Shown in pieces: positions 1 to 12,524 of a stretch of 64,000 nt of DNA. The stretch spans positions 248,001-312,000 of the forward strand of contig WHUZ01000055.1 of the NCBI GenBank assembly GCA_015179045.1, in the 5' to 3' direction. Made by a program: the position numbers and the translations under genes. Below the pieces are notes generated by a model, which was not told where the DNA came from, searched no databases, and was given only the letters and a program-made list of their open reading frames with translations. Positions within the stretch are counted from its first letter, which is position 1. Every line of letters starts with the position of its first letter. The stretch comes from Kalaharituber pfeilii (Eukaryota > Ascomycota > Pezizomycetes > Pezizales > Pezizaceae).

Positions 1-523
1 TCTCTTTGTTGCCTAGCTTGCTGTATGTGCTCTCGGTTGTTGGGTAACAGACTACTACTGTCCTAAATAAATAACTTATTTTATTTTTTTTTTTTTTTTT
101 TAATCACGTAACCCCGCTTGCAGCGCCAAGCCATGGCAGGGTCTAAATATCTTATTGACACACCCTAAAATAACCACATTACCATTTAATACCTATACAA
201 GTTTCTGCTGTCTGATTGTGTAACTAATCAGGACTACCACAACAATTGTCTCGACGCCCACAAGAATGAGTCTAGGCCTTTGTGAACGATATGAACTACA
301 ATACCGCTCAGTCCGAAGCCTCCATAGACGGATCCGCTATGAAATATCTTCTATCCTCGCACATCTCGTAGCCGCTGTTGAGTGACCAACTGACGCGGCT
401 GCGACGTTGGGCCTACCAATACGCCTCTTGGATGTAGGTAGACCCGCAGGGGTGAAGTAATAACTTTGCACGTATGTACGTACCAGCGATACGTACATAT
501 ACAGGGACGTTACGTATAATGTA
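1..523. other. Intergenic, no gene recognised
   Basis: AT-rich sequence with a poly-T tract near 80-101. Open frames are short and unlike any family I know. It ends at the TA dinucleotide that borders the adjacent transposon relic. Confidence 0.5.
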
Positions 524-1309
524 CTCGCTCGTTCAAAAAGTATTGGAATGGCTGGCTGATGCGTAAAAAAAGTATGTAATGCATGCAAGTCATGATGCTG
601 TAAGGTTTAACCCCCAGTCCAACAATATAACTCCCCTCATTTCTTGCCCGTGGTCATTATCTTTCTGATAATATCCACATAGTCTTTCGCTGTCTGCCGC
701 TGTTGTTGAATAATTGTTAATTGCACCAAATGCGAGTTAAGTAAGTAGCTCCGCAGTTACTAAATACATTATGTAGGTCCGGAGGTCACCAAAAGAAGAG
801 CTGCGATACTTAGCATGCAATACGTTAATGTACCTTACAAGACTTTCTACTAGTACTATACTAGATGTACTCGGTACAGCATGCGATTGCTGGAGCGGTT
901 AATAAGAGTTCTGTTTTTTGATCAAGCTTTGCTCCAAACTCTCCAGATTTTAATCCTATTGAAAACAATCTGGTCTCATAAAGAAAAGAATCTTGAGGTG
1001 CTCGGAAAACGAGCAGGTTAAGTGTGGAATAGGATTACTGTGAATGGGATCAATCAGCACACCTCTACTCTTCCTGGGATTATGGCTCACTGTATTAGAG
1101 CTAAGGATGACTATAATTATAATGGATAAATATTCTTCACATAATACTGCATCACTGGATTATTTGTACAGCGCTGCGTCGACAGTAGGAGTGGTGCGTA
1201 AAGTATGATTGTGTGCAGGGAGTAGGGGTGAACAGAAAGTGTAATTTCGGTTATGCAATATGCAATATTACATAATTTATGCCGTTCCAATACTTTTTGA
1301 ACGAGCGAG
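524..1309 (+). mobile_element. Decayed Tc1/mariner-type transposon, internally deleted
   Basis: Two 29-bp terminal inverted repeats (524-552 and 1281-1309) match at 28 of 29 positions, begin CTCGCTCGTTCAAAAAG, and are flanked on both sides by TA, the target duplication of the Tc1/mariner (IS630) superfamily. The interior carries a transposase C-terminal remnant on the plus strand. Near 935-980 a frame reads NSPDFNPIEN, matching the conserved SPDLNPIENLW block around the last catalytic acidic residue of Tc1 transposases. Further on a shifted frame reads LPGIMAHCIRAKDDY, resembling the usual C-terminal end. Stops and frameshifts break the reading, and 786 bp is too short for a complete element, so it cannot be autonomous. 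Confidence 0.8.
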
Positions 1310-1892
1310 TAGGTAGTATGAATCAAAAGCTACATATGCAATTCCAGGAACGATAGTAGGAGCAGCGAAGCTACATATGGTACCAGGGATTGCTATCATG
1401 TATCCAATGGGCTACAGTTGAGGTTTTCTCGGAGTCCGAAATGCGGGCATTATGTAATGCCAGTGGTACACACCTAGACAGACGATAGGGACGTACTCAT
1501 TATTTGGGTACTTTTAACGCTCTGCCCTAACTCATGGTGAAGATTGTGGATTCACAGTAATATTAGTTCAATTGTTCCTCCTCAATTCTATGGAACTATC
1601 ACTGAAACAGCCGAAAAAAAAATCTGATGGAATCAAATGGCGTTAAAGGCAACAAGAATCAGAACAATATCTGATAGGTCTGATTGATACCATAGTCGTC
1701 ACCCTTGTTCGTTGCACCATAACCACCATACCGAACGACGCCTCGCTATAGTGAGAAAGCGTGTTTGGAGCAAGATTTTGCTAAAACCACCGAAGCAATA
1801 GCTATTGCTATGGCTGCAACTGACGACTCTGCATTACGTACTATCGGCAAAGACTACAAGACTTTTCGGACATTTCTGATTCCATAGTTGAT
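1310..1892. other. Intergenic, no gene recognised
   Basis: No coding region, RNA gene or clear repeat seen between the transposon relic and the protein-like relic downstream. Confidence 0.4.
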
Positions 1893-3110
1893 ATGATATT
1901 GACATCAGGTCAGAAGCTGACTCTAATGATTTTAATGATAAGTAGAAACCGGCCGCAGCTAGGACGCACTTCCAGATACACGAAGGCTCACCGATTGTTA
2001 CCCGAATCCGCGCATTGGAAACTGAGAGCATCGCGAAACAATTCCATGCCCAACAAGATGAGCACCATGGTTCATACAAGCGAATTAAATGCCTGGTTTC
2101 GGCCCTATCCAAACCCCAATTCCAGAATTTGCTTACTACCGTTTATCCGATGCAACTGTGAATGGCACTGATAGAGAGGATATTGGTGGCCTTCGTGCGT
2201 AATTATCAAAGTCTCTATCCCAGAATAAATTGGGTTTTAGGTTTGAAACTCGAGTGGATTGTATGTTGATCGCCAACAATGAGAGCTTATTCCTGGACCG
2301 GAAATCGTCTTAAAAGATGAAGGAGCTGGTACATGACTCCCTCGTTCGATATCTCATAGTGGAGGGATATCCAACCAAGGCAAACCCCGACTTTAAAGAA
2401 GCAAATGTGAACGGTTTGGTATCTCGAATCATCAATCCTGTTATTTCAAATCCTTAGATCACGCCGGACCAACATAAGCCTCCGAATAGAGAAGGAGATA
2501 GTTGCAGTGAACTCAGACACAGAGAGCTATGGAGAGGGCGGAAGCTAATCGCAGAGGCGCAGAGGCAATGTTGCTTGGCCATGAAAGGCCCTATAGATAG
2601 CAAGCGACGTATATGGCTTCGTCACTACAGTAGAAGATTGGTGAAATACGACGGCAGTGCATTTGAGAAAACAGAAGAATTTTCGGTTCTGCTTCCTACT
2701 ATGAGTCAAATTCAGGAGAGATGGATGCAGCAGAATTTTGATGTGGTCGATTGCATGAACCTCGCTCTCTGCAATGAGGGCCACAGCGTTGCTCACGGGG
2801 TGGGAAGTAGTAAATGAGAATGGAGATGGAGGTTCCCGCCTGTCGTCCTTCGTCAGCTCAACCAGCAGTTCGGGGTCATGGATGTCTCAGCCGAAATGAT
2901 TGGAATGATAGTCAGAGGCGTGGAGATGGCAAGGAAAGAAGTGGCTGTCCGTCAAGGATTGGTAGAGGGGTAGTAGAGATGGTAGTCCTGGGTTCAATCG
3001 GTCAAGAAATGGGCAGAGAGGAAATGATACGTTTGATGGGGGTTTTGAAACGTGGAGAGGCCTTAGGCTCGTTGCTGGAATTGTGGGCTGGTTGGTCACC
3101 TATGGGCTGA
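1893..3110 (+). pseudogene. Protein-like relic, possibly with a LisH-like motif
   Basis: The plus strand shows successive stretches that read like real protein but in different frames separated by stops. A frame near 1990-2150 reads IRALETESIAKQFHAQQ and later LVSALSKPQFQNLL. A frame from 2106 to 2457 contains LVRYLIVEGYPTKANPDF, which resembles a LisH motif (L..YL...GY..tA..F). 2575-2817 is open for 80 codons. Near 2880-2970 a helical stretch reads DVSAEMIGMIVRGVEMA. No single frame or convincing intron set joins them, so I take this as a decayed gene. LisH proteins such as Gid8 are one candidate source, but the similarity is short. An intact gene with unusual introns is not excluded. Confidence 0.3.
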
Positions 3111-4699
3111 GTGTAAGGAGCTGGAGGAGTCAGTGCAGCGGAGGAGAACGGCAAAAAAAAAGTCAAGTGGACACTGATCACTTGGTCCTCGGGGAGGCTT
3201 CCATAACGCTGCGTTTGTGCATGAATTGTATCTTACTGACAACAAAGCACGTGCGGATGTATTCCGACTGTATGGACAAGTACCCTACAGCAATGTGAAA
3301 GCTCTCGTATAAAATCAGTGAACCTGCCCAAGAACTTCAGATCGGCTGTGGTCCTTGATACATGTATTTTTCCCCTCATGTTTCCAATCTCATTCTTCTT
3401 GTCCTTTTTTTCCTTCCTTTTTTATGGTGATTTTTTCCTCTATCCATCACGGCCATGCAGAGTCGTAGCCTACTAACTTAATGTAGGGCCAAGTGGTTTC
3501 AACTTTATACAAGCCGTAAATCTCATGCTCATGTCAACTGTATTGTATAAACAGACCCACTCGTTGGAGCTGGGTAAAATCCAGGTAATGGCGTTTTCAG
3601 GCAGTAATATTAGCAAAAAAAAAAAAAAAAACGGGACTGGAATTTTTATTATAGTTACATATATAGCTAGTATTATGAAAATTTAAACTACATGAGAACA
3701 AAACAAACGCGGCCAGTTCTCCTCATGTTTCATGTCGTTCCCTTTTAGCAAACACCCCCCACTGCTGTTAGAGTTCATTTGACTTGAAATTGCCTTTTTA
3801 GATAGATGTAAGGGGGTGCCTGGGGGGGCGGGAGGGTCGGGGGTGGTATTCTCAGGGTAACAAGTAAGGGCGAAATATGAGCGTGGGACACCTGAGCACG
3901 GAGTAAGTGCGGGGTGTAGGTAACTTAGTGCGAGAGTGGGGCCAGTGGACGAGTGAGTCATAGGTGAAGAGGGATGGTGGTACATAATTTCACACGAGCA
4001 CATAGAGAAAGTGGCCGAAAGTAGATAGATGGACGCGGGTGATATGGGGTCTAGTGGGGGTGGTGAAGGGGACGTCCACAGCCCTGAACAATATAAATCG
4101 ATAACGTCCGAAAATGCATCGTCAAAAAAAAACAAAAAAAACCCTTTGTTCATCAACTTTTATTAGAGCAGAGATGTCTTTTTTATTTCCTTTTTTTTTT
4201 TCCCCAGCTGTCTATATATACCACAGAGAGAGAGAGAGAAAGAGAAAGAGAGAGATCACAGTACTCGTACCATTCCATCCATCCATCCATCCATCCATCC
4301 AGACTTTCTCTATAGTAAGTTAAGAAATATATATACACACACATACACACACACATAAACCTCGCCCCCCCAATTCCCCATTTCCCATCTCGTGAAGCAA
4401 CACTCGGGCCGGGTCGGGTCGGGTCGGTCGGGAACCAATCTAGCCAACCTTGGCTGTGTTTAAAAAAAAAAATAAATAAATAAAAAAATAAAAAGAATCT
4501 GGGGCGGGGAGGGGGGATGGGAGATAGTAATAGATTCTCCATAAACAAAAACAATGAAATATATATATCTTCCCCCCCCCCCCACCCAAAAAAAAAAAAA
4601 AAGGAAAAAAAAGAGGACAATCTCCACAAAAAGTATCAGTTTAATTTTCTTTTTGTAAAAAGTCTAGAATTGCGAATTGGAATCCATGGGGAAGGAGGG

Positions 4700-4731
<32 letters not shown>

Positions 4732-5077
4732 ACCCAGAGAAAAAGTTTTTGTTTTAATACACACACATAAAAAGGGAAAGAAAAATAAAGGGAGGGTAAA
4801 AAGGCAAGAGGGGTGGTTGGGAAACCTAGAAACAAGAGAAGAGATGGAAAAAGAAGAGAATAGATGTTGTGACAAAAGGCAAACAAAAAAAACATAATGC
4901 TAGCTATGAAGGTTTGATGTAGTTCCTTTGCCAGGGAAAAGGTGGTATGAAAGAACAATGCGTTTCCATCCTCCCGACCTCACCAAGAGACCTTGAAAAA
5001 GTGGGTGATCTTGCCCCATATATACAATTCCATCCCTGCTAACACTACCACGGCAGCAACAACCAGACGAAGCGTCC
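3111..5077. other. Low-complexity intergenic region, includes Lon 3' flank
   Basis: No gene recognised. The stretch is rich in simple sequence: poly-T and poly-A tracts (for example 3616-3632, and a long A run just before 4731), an AG repeat near 4224-4255, tandem ATCC near 4274-4301, tandem GGGTC near 4407-4428, and CA repeats near 4334-4355. It lies downstream of the Lon stop codon on the minus strand. Open frames here are translations of the repeats. Confidence 0.6.
4224..4428. repeat. Microsatellite cluster (AG, ATCC, CA, GGGTC)
   Basis: Four different simple repeats follow each other within about 200 bp: AG, then ATCC (about seven units), then CA/TA, then GGGTC (about four units). Confidence 0.85.
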
Positions 5078-8000
5078 TCAAGCTTCGGCGTCCTCCTTCT
5101 CCTTCTCCTTCTCCTTCTCTTTCTCCTTGTCGTCCTTCAGCTGCTCCACCCACAACTTATTTGCCCTCTCCTTATCCACATGCCCAAATACCAGCTGGAA
5201 GATCTCCTCGTACCAGCTTACAGCGCGGCCATCCAGTCCCTCCTTGATATACTATGTCATACACACCTCGTTAGCTTCTTGCATACTTCCAAGGAAGGGC
5301 CTACTAATCCAGGGCAACAGTTACTTACATCTGGCAACTCCAACCAATCGCTCATATTATCCTCCGGAAACACAATCGTCTTCGCCCCACTCCTCCTCGC
5401 TGCCACTGCCTTCTCCCTCAGCCCACCAATCCTCAGTATCTTCCCTGTGACAGTCAACTCCCCCGTCATCGCCAACGACGGGTCCACCTTTTCATCCAGC
5501 GCTAACGACAAGAAACTGGTTGCCATCGTGATCCCCGCACTGGGTCCATCCTTCTGTACTGCGCCCTCAGGACAATGTAAATGCACCTTCGCCTTCTCCA
5601 AGAACCTATTCCCGGGGAACTTCCTTGCCATGAGTGACTTTGCAAACGAATATGCGATTGAGGTAGACTCCTTCATGACGGCTTTGAGATTACCGGTCGT
5701 AGTAAGCGCGGGAGTAGATTTGGGTGTCAAAGCGGCTTCTAGGATTGATTCTACGTAGAGAGCCGCGCCTCCGAGGCGAGTCCAGGCGAGACCCATGGCT
5801 ACTCCGGGCGGCGTGATATCATAGAGACGGTCGGAAGTGAAGATTGGTGGGCCGACGTAGTCCTTTAGGTTATCTTTTGTGATTGAGACGTGCACATCCT
5901 TGGGGACCTCAAGCGCCAGCGGTACACGTGGGTTCTGCGTGGTTTGAGCAGCAATGTTCGCCGGTGTTGTATTAACAATGGACGGGAGCGGTGAGGTCGT
6001 TGGTGATGGTGTTGGGGGAGCTTTTTCGGCTTCCGCGAGCGCGGCTTTGCCCTCGGGAGTTAGGCCTTTGGCCTCTGAGAGAGTAGACTCACCAAGGTCT
6101 TGCACAATCTTGAGCGCGGCTTTGCGGAAGACTTTCTCAATCTGCTTTTTGAGATTCCGGACTCCGCTCTCGCGACAATACGCCTTAATTAGCTCCTCAA
6201 TTGCGTCTTTCCCAAGCGCTACGTCGACGTCCTTGAGACCACTTAGCTCCTTCGCTTGTGGTGCAAGGTACTTCTCCGCGATGGCCATCTTCTCGTTAGC
6301 GACGTAGCCGGACAGCTCAATCATCTCCATGCGGTCAAGCAGTGGGCGAGGAATTGTGTCTGTCATATTAGCTGTGCAGACAAAGAGGACTTTGGAAAGG
6401 TCGACGGGGACATCCATGTAGTGGTCAAGGAAGGAATTGTTTTGCTCGGGATCGAGAAGCTCAAGGAGGGCGGACGCGGGGTCGCCTTGGTGGCCACGGC
6501 CAATTTTGTCGACTATAAGAAATAGGGAATTAGTTTTAGTTTGGGAGAGATGTCGATTGCGATTAATGCTTACCCTCATCAATCAGAACAAGAGGGTTTT
6601 CGGTTTGACACTTCTTCAGAGCCTGAATGATACGCCCCGGCAATGCACCAACGTACGTTCGTCTATGACCCTTTATTTCTGCCACATCGGTCAAACCACC
6701 TACACTGAACCTGTAAAACTGCCGATTCAGTGCCCTCGCAATCGATTTACCGATTGAAGTTTTCCCGACGCCTGTAGCGCATACATATTAGTCCTACTTT
6801 TTCCGAAGCATGTAAAAGCTAACATAATTATATTGTGGCTTACCAGGGGGTCCCGTCAAGCACAAGATTTTACCCTCAACAGTTCCCCGCAGTTTTCCGA
6901 CTGCAATAAACTCTAATATTCGATCCTTGACGTCTTTCAGTCCGTAGTGGTCCTCCTCCAGCACCTTCATTGCATTCGAGATGCTGTAGTTCTCCGCGCT
7001 TCGTTGTCCCCAGGGGATCTGTGTAAGCCAGTCAAGATAGTTTCGCGTGACGTTGAATTCCGATGCAGCAGCTTCCAAATGGGCCAGCTTGTTAAGCTCC
7101 TCATCAAACACTTTCTTGACCCCCTCAGGCATGGCAAGTTTCTCTGCTTTCTCCTTGAACTTTTCTACAAGTTTGTCCTTGCCGTCGGACTCGATACCGA
7201 GCTCCCGACGGATTCCCTTCATTTGCTCCATTAACCAGTACTCTCTTTGGCGCTTCTGGATCTTGGCTTCGACGTCTTTGGAGATCTTGCTTTGGAGCTG
7301 CGCGTTCATGAGCTCCTTCTTCAGCACGACAAGCGCCTTGCTGAGCCGCTCCTCGACATCCAAGGTCTCCAGAACATCCTGAAGTTCTTTAACCTCGCCG
7401 GCGGAAACGGCTGCAGCGAAATCAGCCAACTTGGCAGGCTCATCAATGACGTTTCCTGCAGATTGGGACATGGAGAAGGTAGATATCTGATCGCGGAAGA
7501 GGGGGTTGAGGTTGGCGACTTCTTTGAAGACATTGACAATTTCCGAGGTGACAGCACGGATGATCGGGGACTTCTTATCGTAGGGCTGCTCGGTGAGGTT
7601 CTCGACGTCCACAAGGGAGACGTTGTATTTCTTCAGGAAAGAGGTAGCATATGGGGATATTGCAGCTGGGGACGGTGGAGTATCGTCGACCATTTCCTCA
7701 AAGGAAGCTACAACGTCACCCTTCTGCTCCTGCACTCGGGTCTCAGGAACCTCGTCAACGTCGGCAGCAGAATGGGACTCTGCGCTCTTTGGGGGCAGCA
7801 AGTTGGCTATCCGGATGCGCCTATGCGGGTACAGAACAGCGGTCAAACTTGTTTCGCCCTCCCCGTGAACCGGGAACGTGCTAGTGCTTGTAATTTGTGC
7901 AAAGACACCAACCGGGTGAACCTCATCTATGCTATCTATCGTATCCTTGTCGGCATTTTCGTCCTTAAACAAGAAGGCACCAATGTATGGCTGGCCACGC

Positions 8001-8668
8001 TTCATCATCTCTTGAATAGCTGCAGCTACTTGAGGGTCACGAATAGAGACAGCCTTGTAGAAACCCGGGAAAAGGGGACGCTTCGCTATCGGTAGGGCCA
8101 TGACTTGAGGGTAAATCTCAGGTATGGTATTCTTCTGTAACGCTCGCTCCCGCGAAGAGCCGGATCCGCTTCCTGTTGATGAACCAGCAGAAGGCTTTGC
8201 GCCTTCTTCTGATGCTGCAAGCCTTTCCCTTACTCTACTGCTCTTCTTTTCCCCTTCCTCCGCGACCTCGCTTTTGCCCCTTTTCTCTTTCCGCTTAGAA
8301 GTCTTCGAATCGTCTTTGTCCCTATCAGTAGACTTTCTATGTTCGCTATGCTCATCGGCAGGCCCTTCGTCATCATCATCCCTCCTTCGCTCCTTCTGAA
8401 ATCCGCCCGGTGGGGTAAGTGTGCTGAAGTTCCCCCGCAAACTGAGTAAATTTCCCCGCCCCACAGTCAGTATGGAGACCCCACCTGTCCTTTTCTCAAT
8501 CGGTACCACACCGCTTGACAGTTGCCGTATCGACGATATCGTCCTCATTTGAAGATTCCGTGTCGTCCGTATTACACCGGCGGAGCTACTTACCACCCCG
8601 CTAATGCCCCGCGCTATTACCGCTGCGGCACCAAGGATTCGCCATGGTAAGTTTTGTCCGTTGACCAT
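5078..8668 (-). CDS. pim1: Mitochondrial Lon protease (ATP-dependent, Pim1-type)
   Basis: ATP-dependent serine protease of the mitochondrial matrix that degrades damaged proteins and helps maintain mitochondrial DNA. Proposed exons (minus strand): 8668-6844, 6771-6574, 6512-5329 and 5251-5078. They sum to 3381 nt, 1126 aa, and every junction keeps frame. The N-terminus is Arg/Ser-rich like a matrix presequence and is followed by a charged linker. The Lon substrate-binding domain starts near residue 190 ([14 protein letters not shown]). Walker A (GPPGVGKT) spans the exon 1/2 junction near residue 608. Walker B is LVLIDEVDK. The catalytic dyad is Ser999 ([10 protein letters not shown]) and Lys1042 ([10 protein letters not shown]), 43 residues apart as in bacterial Lon. 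A Pro/Thr/Ala-rich insert lies near residues 825-870. The tail ends in a Lys/Glu repeat. It is divergent from BRO1, 3.9 kb away. Confidence 0.95.
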
Positions 8669-9931
8669 TTTGCAGTAGATGCGTAGAAACTCTATGAATA
8701 TGTACTCGATGTACTGGACGCTGAAATTAGAGATAATTGGTTACTGTATGAGGTTGGTGCAAAACCTTACCTGGCTATAAGTTCTCAATGCGCGAAACCA
8801 AGATGACGAAATGCTTTCCAAATGAAATTAAATCTAAGGGCTGAGAGCAGGAGGCTGACAGCAAGGATATACTGGGATCTCGGAGGTGGGTCCTGGGGCG
8901 GTATGGGGAGGCTGTTTGTGTGTGGGGGGGGGGGGGGGGGGGAGGCGAAGCAATGTTTCGTCAGGAACTCGGCAACGGAGAATCAATGAAGTCACGGTGC
9001 CTGGCACACGCACTAGCCACAAATGTGTGCTGCTGACAAATCCGATCTGATAACGCGTCTGCAGGGTGAGGCTGCAACCGGGGAGCGCCTTGGCGCCAGG
9101 GACCGGGGCTTGTGTTCGTGGAGCGGGGGCTTGCGTGTGTGTGTGAGTGTCTGCGTGATTGCTCATCAGCTGTAAGGTACTACGATACGCACTTGTTTCT
9201 CTGCAACTCCTGGTTCCAGCGCAACATGTATCTAGACGATTCTCTCTGCCATGCAGGCACTAGCTTCTACTGCGAGATCAATTGGCGCACCCACGTGACG
9301 AGCGCCTTGTTGCGCTGGGGATATGCGCGTGTGTGCACTTTTACGTCTCCCGGTGACTCAGGTTGCGTAACTGCGGAGGATTGTCTCGCGCAGACTCGCT
9401 CCGTCACCCTCGCTCACCTCTGCAAACACTACTGCCTGGCCGTAGCCTCGGTATGGCTGCAGCAATCTCTCCGCTTTGCCAGAGTTGTAGTCCTCCCTAC
9501 ATACAACACCAGAGGTGCTCGCGTATAAGGAAATAAGCCCCGCTGTCTCTGTGTTCCCCTATGTGTCCGTCTCAACCCATAGTCATCTGATGTTGGAGCT
9601 TTATGTGCTGCACTGGTATGGCCTCCGGGGGTGTTCCTCCGGGGGTGTTCCTCGCCCTGAAGGTTATGCATAGCCCGCTGATAGTAGCGCCAGCCTCAAG
9701 GATTGTGTCGCTACCTTGCAAGAATGACTAGCAGCAGGGCTGCGGGAGCTCACGCCATCGGCATTCGCACAGACGGTCCATATGATAGGGATTCTGTTTT
9801 CACAGATCGCTAGCTTCAAGCATAACGCGCGAACTTGAGGATTGCGACCTGTGTCTTGGCAGAAGCAGTTCAGCCTGTGATTGGCCAGCGGCCCCGTTAT
9901 GAAGGAGGAATATGGAGCCGGTGTAATATAT

Positions 9932-9954
9932 GAAGAAGAAGAAGAAGAAGAAGG
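9932..9954. repeat. GAA trinucleotide repeat
   Basis: About seven consecutive GAA units in the intergenic region upstream of BRO1. Confidence 0.8.
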
Positions 9955-10632
9955 GCGAGGTGGATAGTGTAAAAACTCCCCTTTTTACTTCCGAGCAATG
10001 TATCTCTCCAGGGTGAGGATACCCCGGCTACACCGAGGATACCTGTCCTCTGCGCGCTGCTGGATGTTGCACGGTATCGCTCGCGCATGCAAGAGGCAAA
10101 GTACCTTCTCGTGGGGGGCATTGCGATATGCTGATTTGGCAGGACCCGCCGTGTAATGGTAAATGAGGACGGGCACTTTAGGCATGGGACCATGGGGAGC
10201 TCGGAGAAGGGGCGTGAAAAAGGGACATTGGCAGGAGAAAGCATTGATGTTCAGGAACCCGGCATTGTTATAAAGTGACGAACAAGGAGGTCCAACAACG
10301 CAGCTAGAGTTCCTGTTGAGCATCAATAGGAGTAAAGTACTTCAAGCAGGTCTGACCGAGCCAGACTGCAGGTTTGATTACGCTGTTGTAATGATCGGAG
10401 GCCAAGAGGGCATCTCGAGAGGGGTTTAGGACTAGACCATGCTGCATGCTGCAGTGGTCCTTGAATGAAAACTACTTGTTGCAATTTGAGAATGCCAGTT
10501 TTTATATTCCTGTAGTCTGGGCCGCCAGGCCGGTGTTCCTGCTCTCGTGTTTAATTTGAATCTGGCAGCAGCTGCAGCAAAGGCATAGCAGCAAGTAGTG
10601 AAGGTAATTTAGCGGTGCATGAAGCTTCAACG

Positions 10633-10633
<1 letters not shown>

Positions 10634-10678
<45 letters not shown>
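10634..10678. repeat. 45-nt uninterrupted G tract
   Basis: A run of 45 G residues on the plus strand, 1.9 kb upstream of the BRO1 start. It can form G-quadruplex structure. The exact length should be treated as uncertain in any assembly. Confidence 0.9.
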
Positions 10679-10682
<4 letters not shown>

Positions 10683-11492
10683 TCTCCAGTGCTACATGAA
10701 GTGGCCTCAGGCAGCGCAGGCAGCGCAGTATCAATAGCCCGCCACCCGGAGGCTCCCCAGAGTGTTGCGGCGCCGCAGGAATTAAAGGCCCAAGCCGGCG
10801 CCGAGCCCGAGTTGGCAGAGCTGGTGAGCTCACAGCGCGCAGCAGTACTTGCGAGTACTTGCGAGGTCAAGCAGCCAGAAGGAAGCCGCACGCGCTTACA
10901 TACAAAGTACTTGACGTCTTTGGCTCCCGTGCCTGGCGGTGGCTCCCAGCTCCCCGTCCGACGGCAGCGCGAGGCGAGACGGCCCCTTCCGCTAGCACCC
11001 TCCAGCGGTGGCACGGCGTAGCGTAGCGTGCCGCATCGCATCCGTATGACCAAGCCCGCCGGCCGCCCAGCGCTCCACGACGCCCCCCCCTCCCTCCCCT
11101 CCCTCCCTCCCTCCTCCCTCCCCTCCCCTCTCCTCTCCTCTCCTCTCCGCTCGCCTCCCTCCCGTCCCGTCCCCTCCCGCCTCCCCTCGGCCCTGCCCAG
11201 CTCCCCCGCCCTCAGCTCCCAGCGCCAGCCCATTACGTTGTCAGCAGCGCACGCCTTAGTGGAAAAAATCGAAACCAGCAGCACAGCAACGACCGCCGAG
11301 GCCAGCTTCCAACGCTAGAGCAGCAGACTGCAGTCACTGTACGCAGCAGGCTCCCCCACCCCCACCCCCCATCCCTGCGAATACAAGGCCGTACGACCGA
11401 CAGCACTGGGACGCAGCACGCACACACACACGTATCGCAAATATCGCGCTTGTACATTCGCCTTCATACACGCAGGCGGCCAGCTAAACCCA

Positions 11493-11519
11493 CCCCCCCC
11501 CCCCCCCCCCCCCCCCCCC
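11493..11519. repeat. 27-nt uninterrupted C tract
   Basis: A run of 27 C residues on the plus strand, 1.0 kb upstream of the BRO1 start. It is opposite in strand sense to the G tract 0.8 kb upstream. Confidence 0.9.
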
Positions 11520-12524
11520 ACAGCAGGCAGGCGGTGGCTCCCTGAAGCGCTGTAAGCTGCCGAGTGCGCTGCAGGAGGAATCGCTGTGCTCACGAGCTAT
11601 CGAGACATATACATACATACGTTGGACTGGCATCGCCGCTACATACTTCTCAGCATCTCTGCGCCAGCGCCCAGGGACCGGCTCGGAGAGGGGAAAAAGA
11701 AAAGAACAAGAAAGCAGAAAAGCCCGAATTCCTAGCATACCACCATTGCAGTCTGACTGAAAGCCCACTGCTCGTCCTCCGCCCCGAACATAACCCAGCC
11801 TCATTCGTACACCCCTCTTGATCTCTCCCGGCGTTACCCTCGTTAGTCGCTCTTGATAGGTGAAGACTCCTTGCTTCCATTAGCCATCCTCTCCCTTGGG
11901 GAGGGCCCTTTCTTTGCTCGCTGCCCGCTGCTTTCTGGCCGGTCTCTCGATTACGCCCTGGTAGCGGCGTGCAGGTTCTGACGGCAACCACACCCCCCAA
12001 GAAAAGTCACGACTGCAGAGTACCACAATATCACCAACCCTACACCAGACTGCAGCAGCCTACATCAAACACCAAGGATTCAAACGCAGCCCCTTCCCAA
12101 GCAGGAGCGCTGTTCTTGGAGCACCTCAACTGACGTGTATGCACATCGGCAGGCAACCTTACAGTGCCATCCAAACCACCACCCATCCCTCCCGCTTCAT
12201 TCGTTTCCCCCACCCTACACCCCCGCAACACTATAGTTCGCTTGTCGATACGCATAAGGCAGGGGTATAACGGGAATTTGGCAAACTCTCTCAGCGTCAC
12301 CCCTCCCGCAACTGTTGGACAACAAGGAACAAAACTGTCCAAATTTATTTTAAGTTCTCGTACCGCTGCAGCCTACCTTAAAAAAAAACAAAAAAACAAT
12401 TGCTCCCTAGTGCAAAGCGAGTACTACATATCGAACGAGGGGATTGTGCGGATCGTTGTATCATTTCTCCGTCTCTGGAAGGACCCCAATACTGAAAAAA
12501 GCGAGCTGGACGACATTGAAGATC

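Larger units (their letters stand above)
8669..12524. other. Divergent intergenic region between Lon and BRO1
   Basis: No gene recognised in 3.9 kb. The BRO1-proximal half (about 10.6-12.3 kb) is GC- and pyrimidine-rich on the plus strand and probably contains the BRO1 promoter and leader. It holds a 45-nt G run, a 27-nt C run, a CCCTCC-rich tract near 11081-11190 and a G run near 8928-8942. The Lon-proximal part is ordinary mixed sequence. Open frames of up to 260 codons here are low-complexity Arg/Gly/Pro translations without recognisable domains. Confidence 0.55.

Noticed and set aside
2980..3004. TGGGTTCAATC, resembling a tRNA T-arm
   Set aside because: No acceptor stem, D-arm or anticodon arm can be folded around it.
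3683..4156. 157-codon minus-strand open frame near a poly-A region
   Set aside because: Pro/Ser/Thr-rich low-complexity reading without domains or splice partners.
7247..8095. 282-codon plus-strand open frame inside Lon
   Set aside because: Antisense shadow of the Lon exon, whose minus-strand reading is clearly conserved.
10502..11284. 260-codon minus-strand open frame upstream of BRO1
   Set aside because: It is a translation of CCCTCC, poly-C/poly-G and other low-complexity sequence (Arg/Glu/Gly-rich, then polyproline) with no domain.
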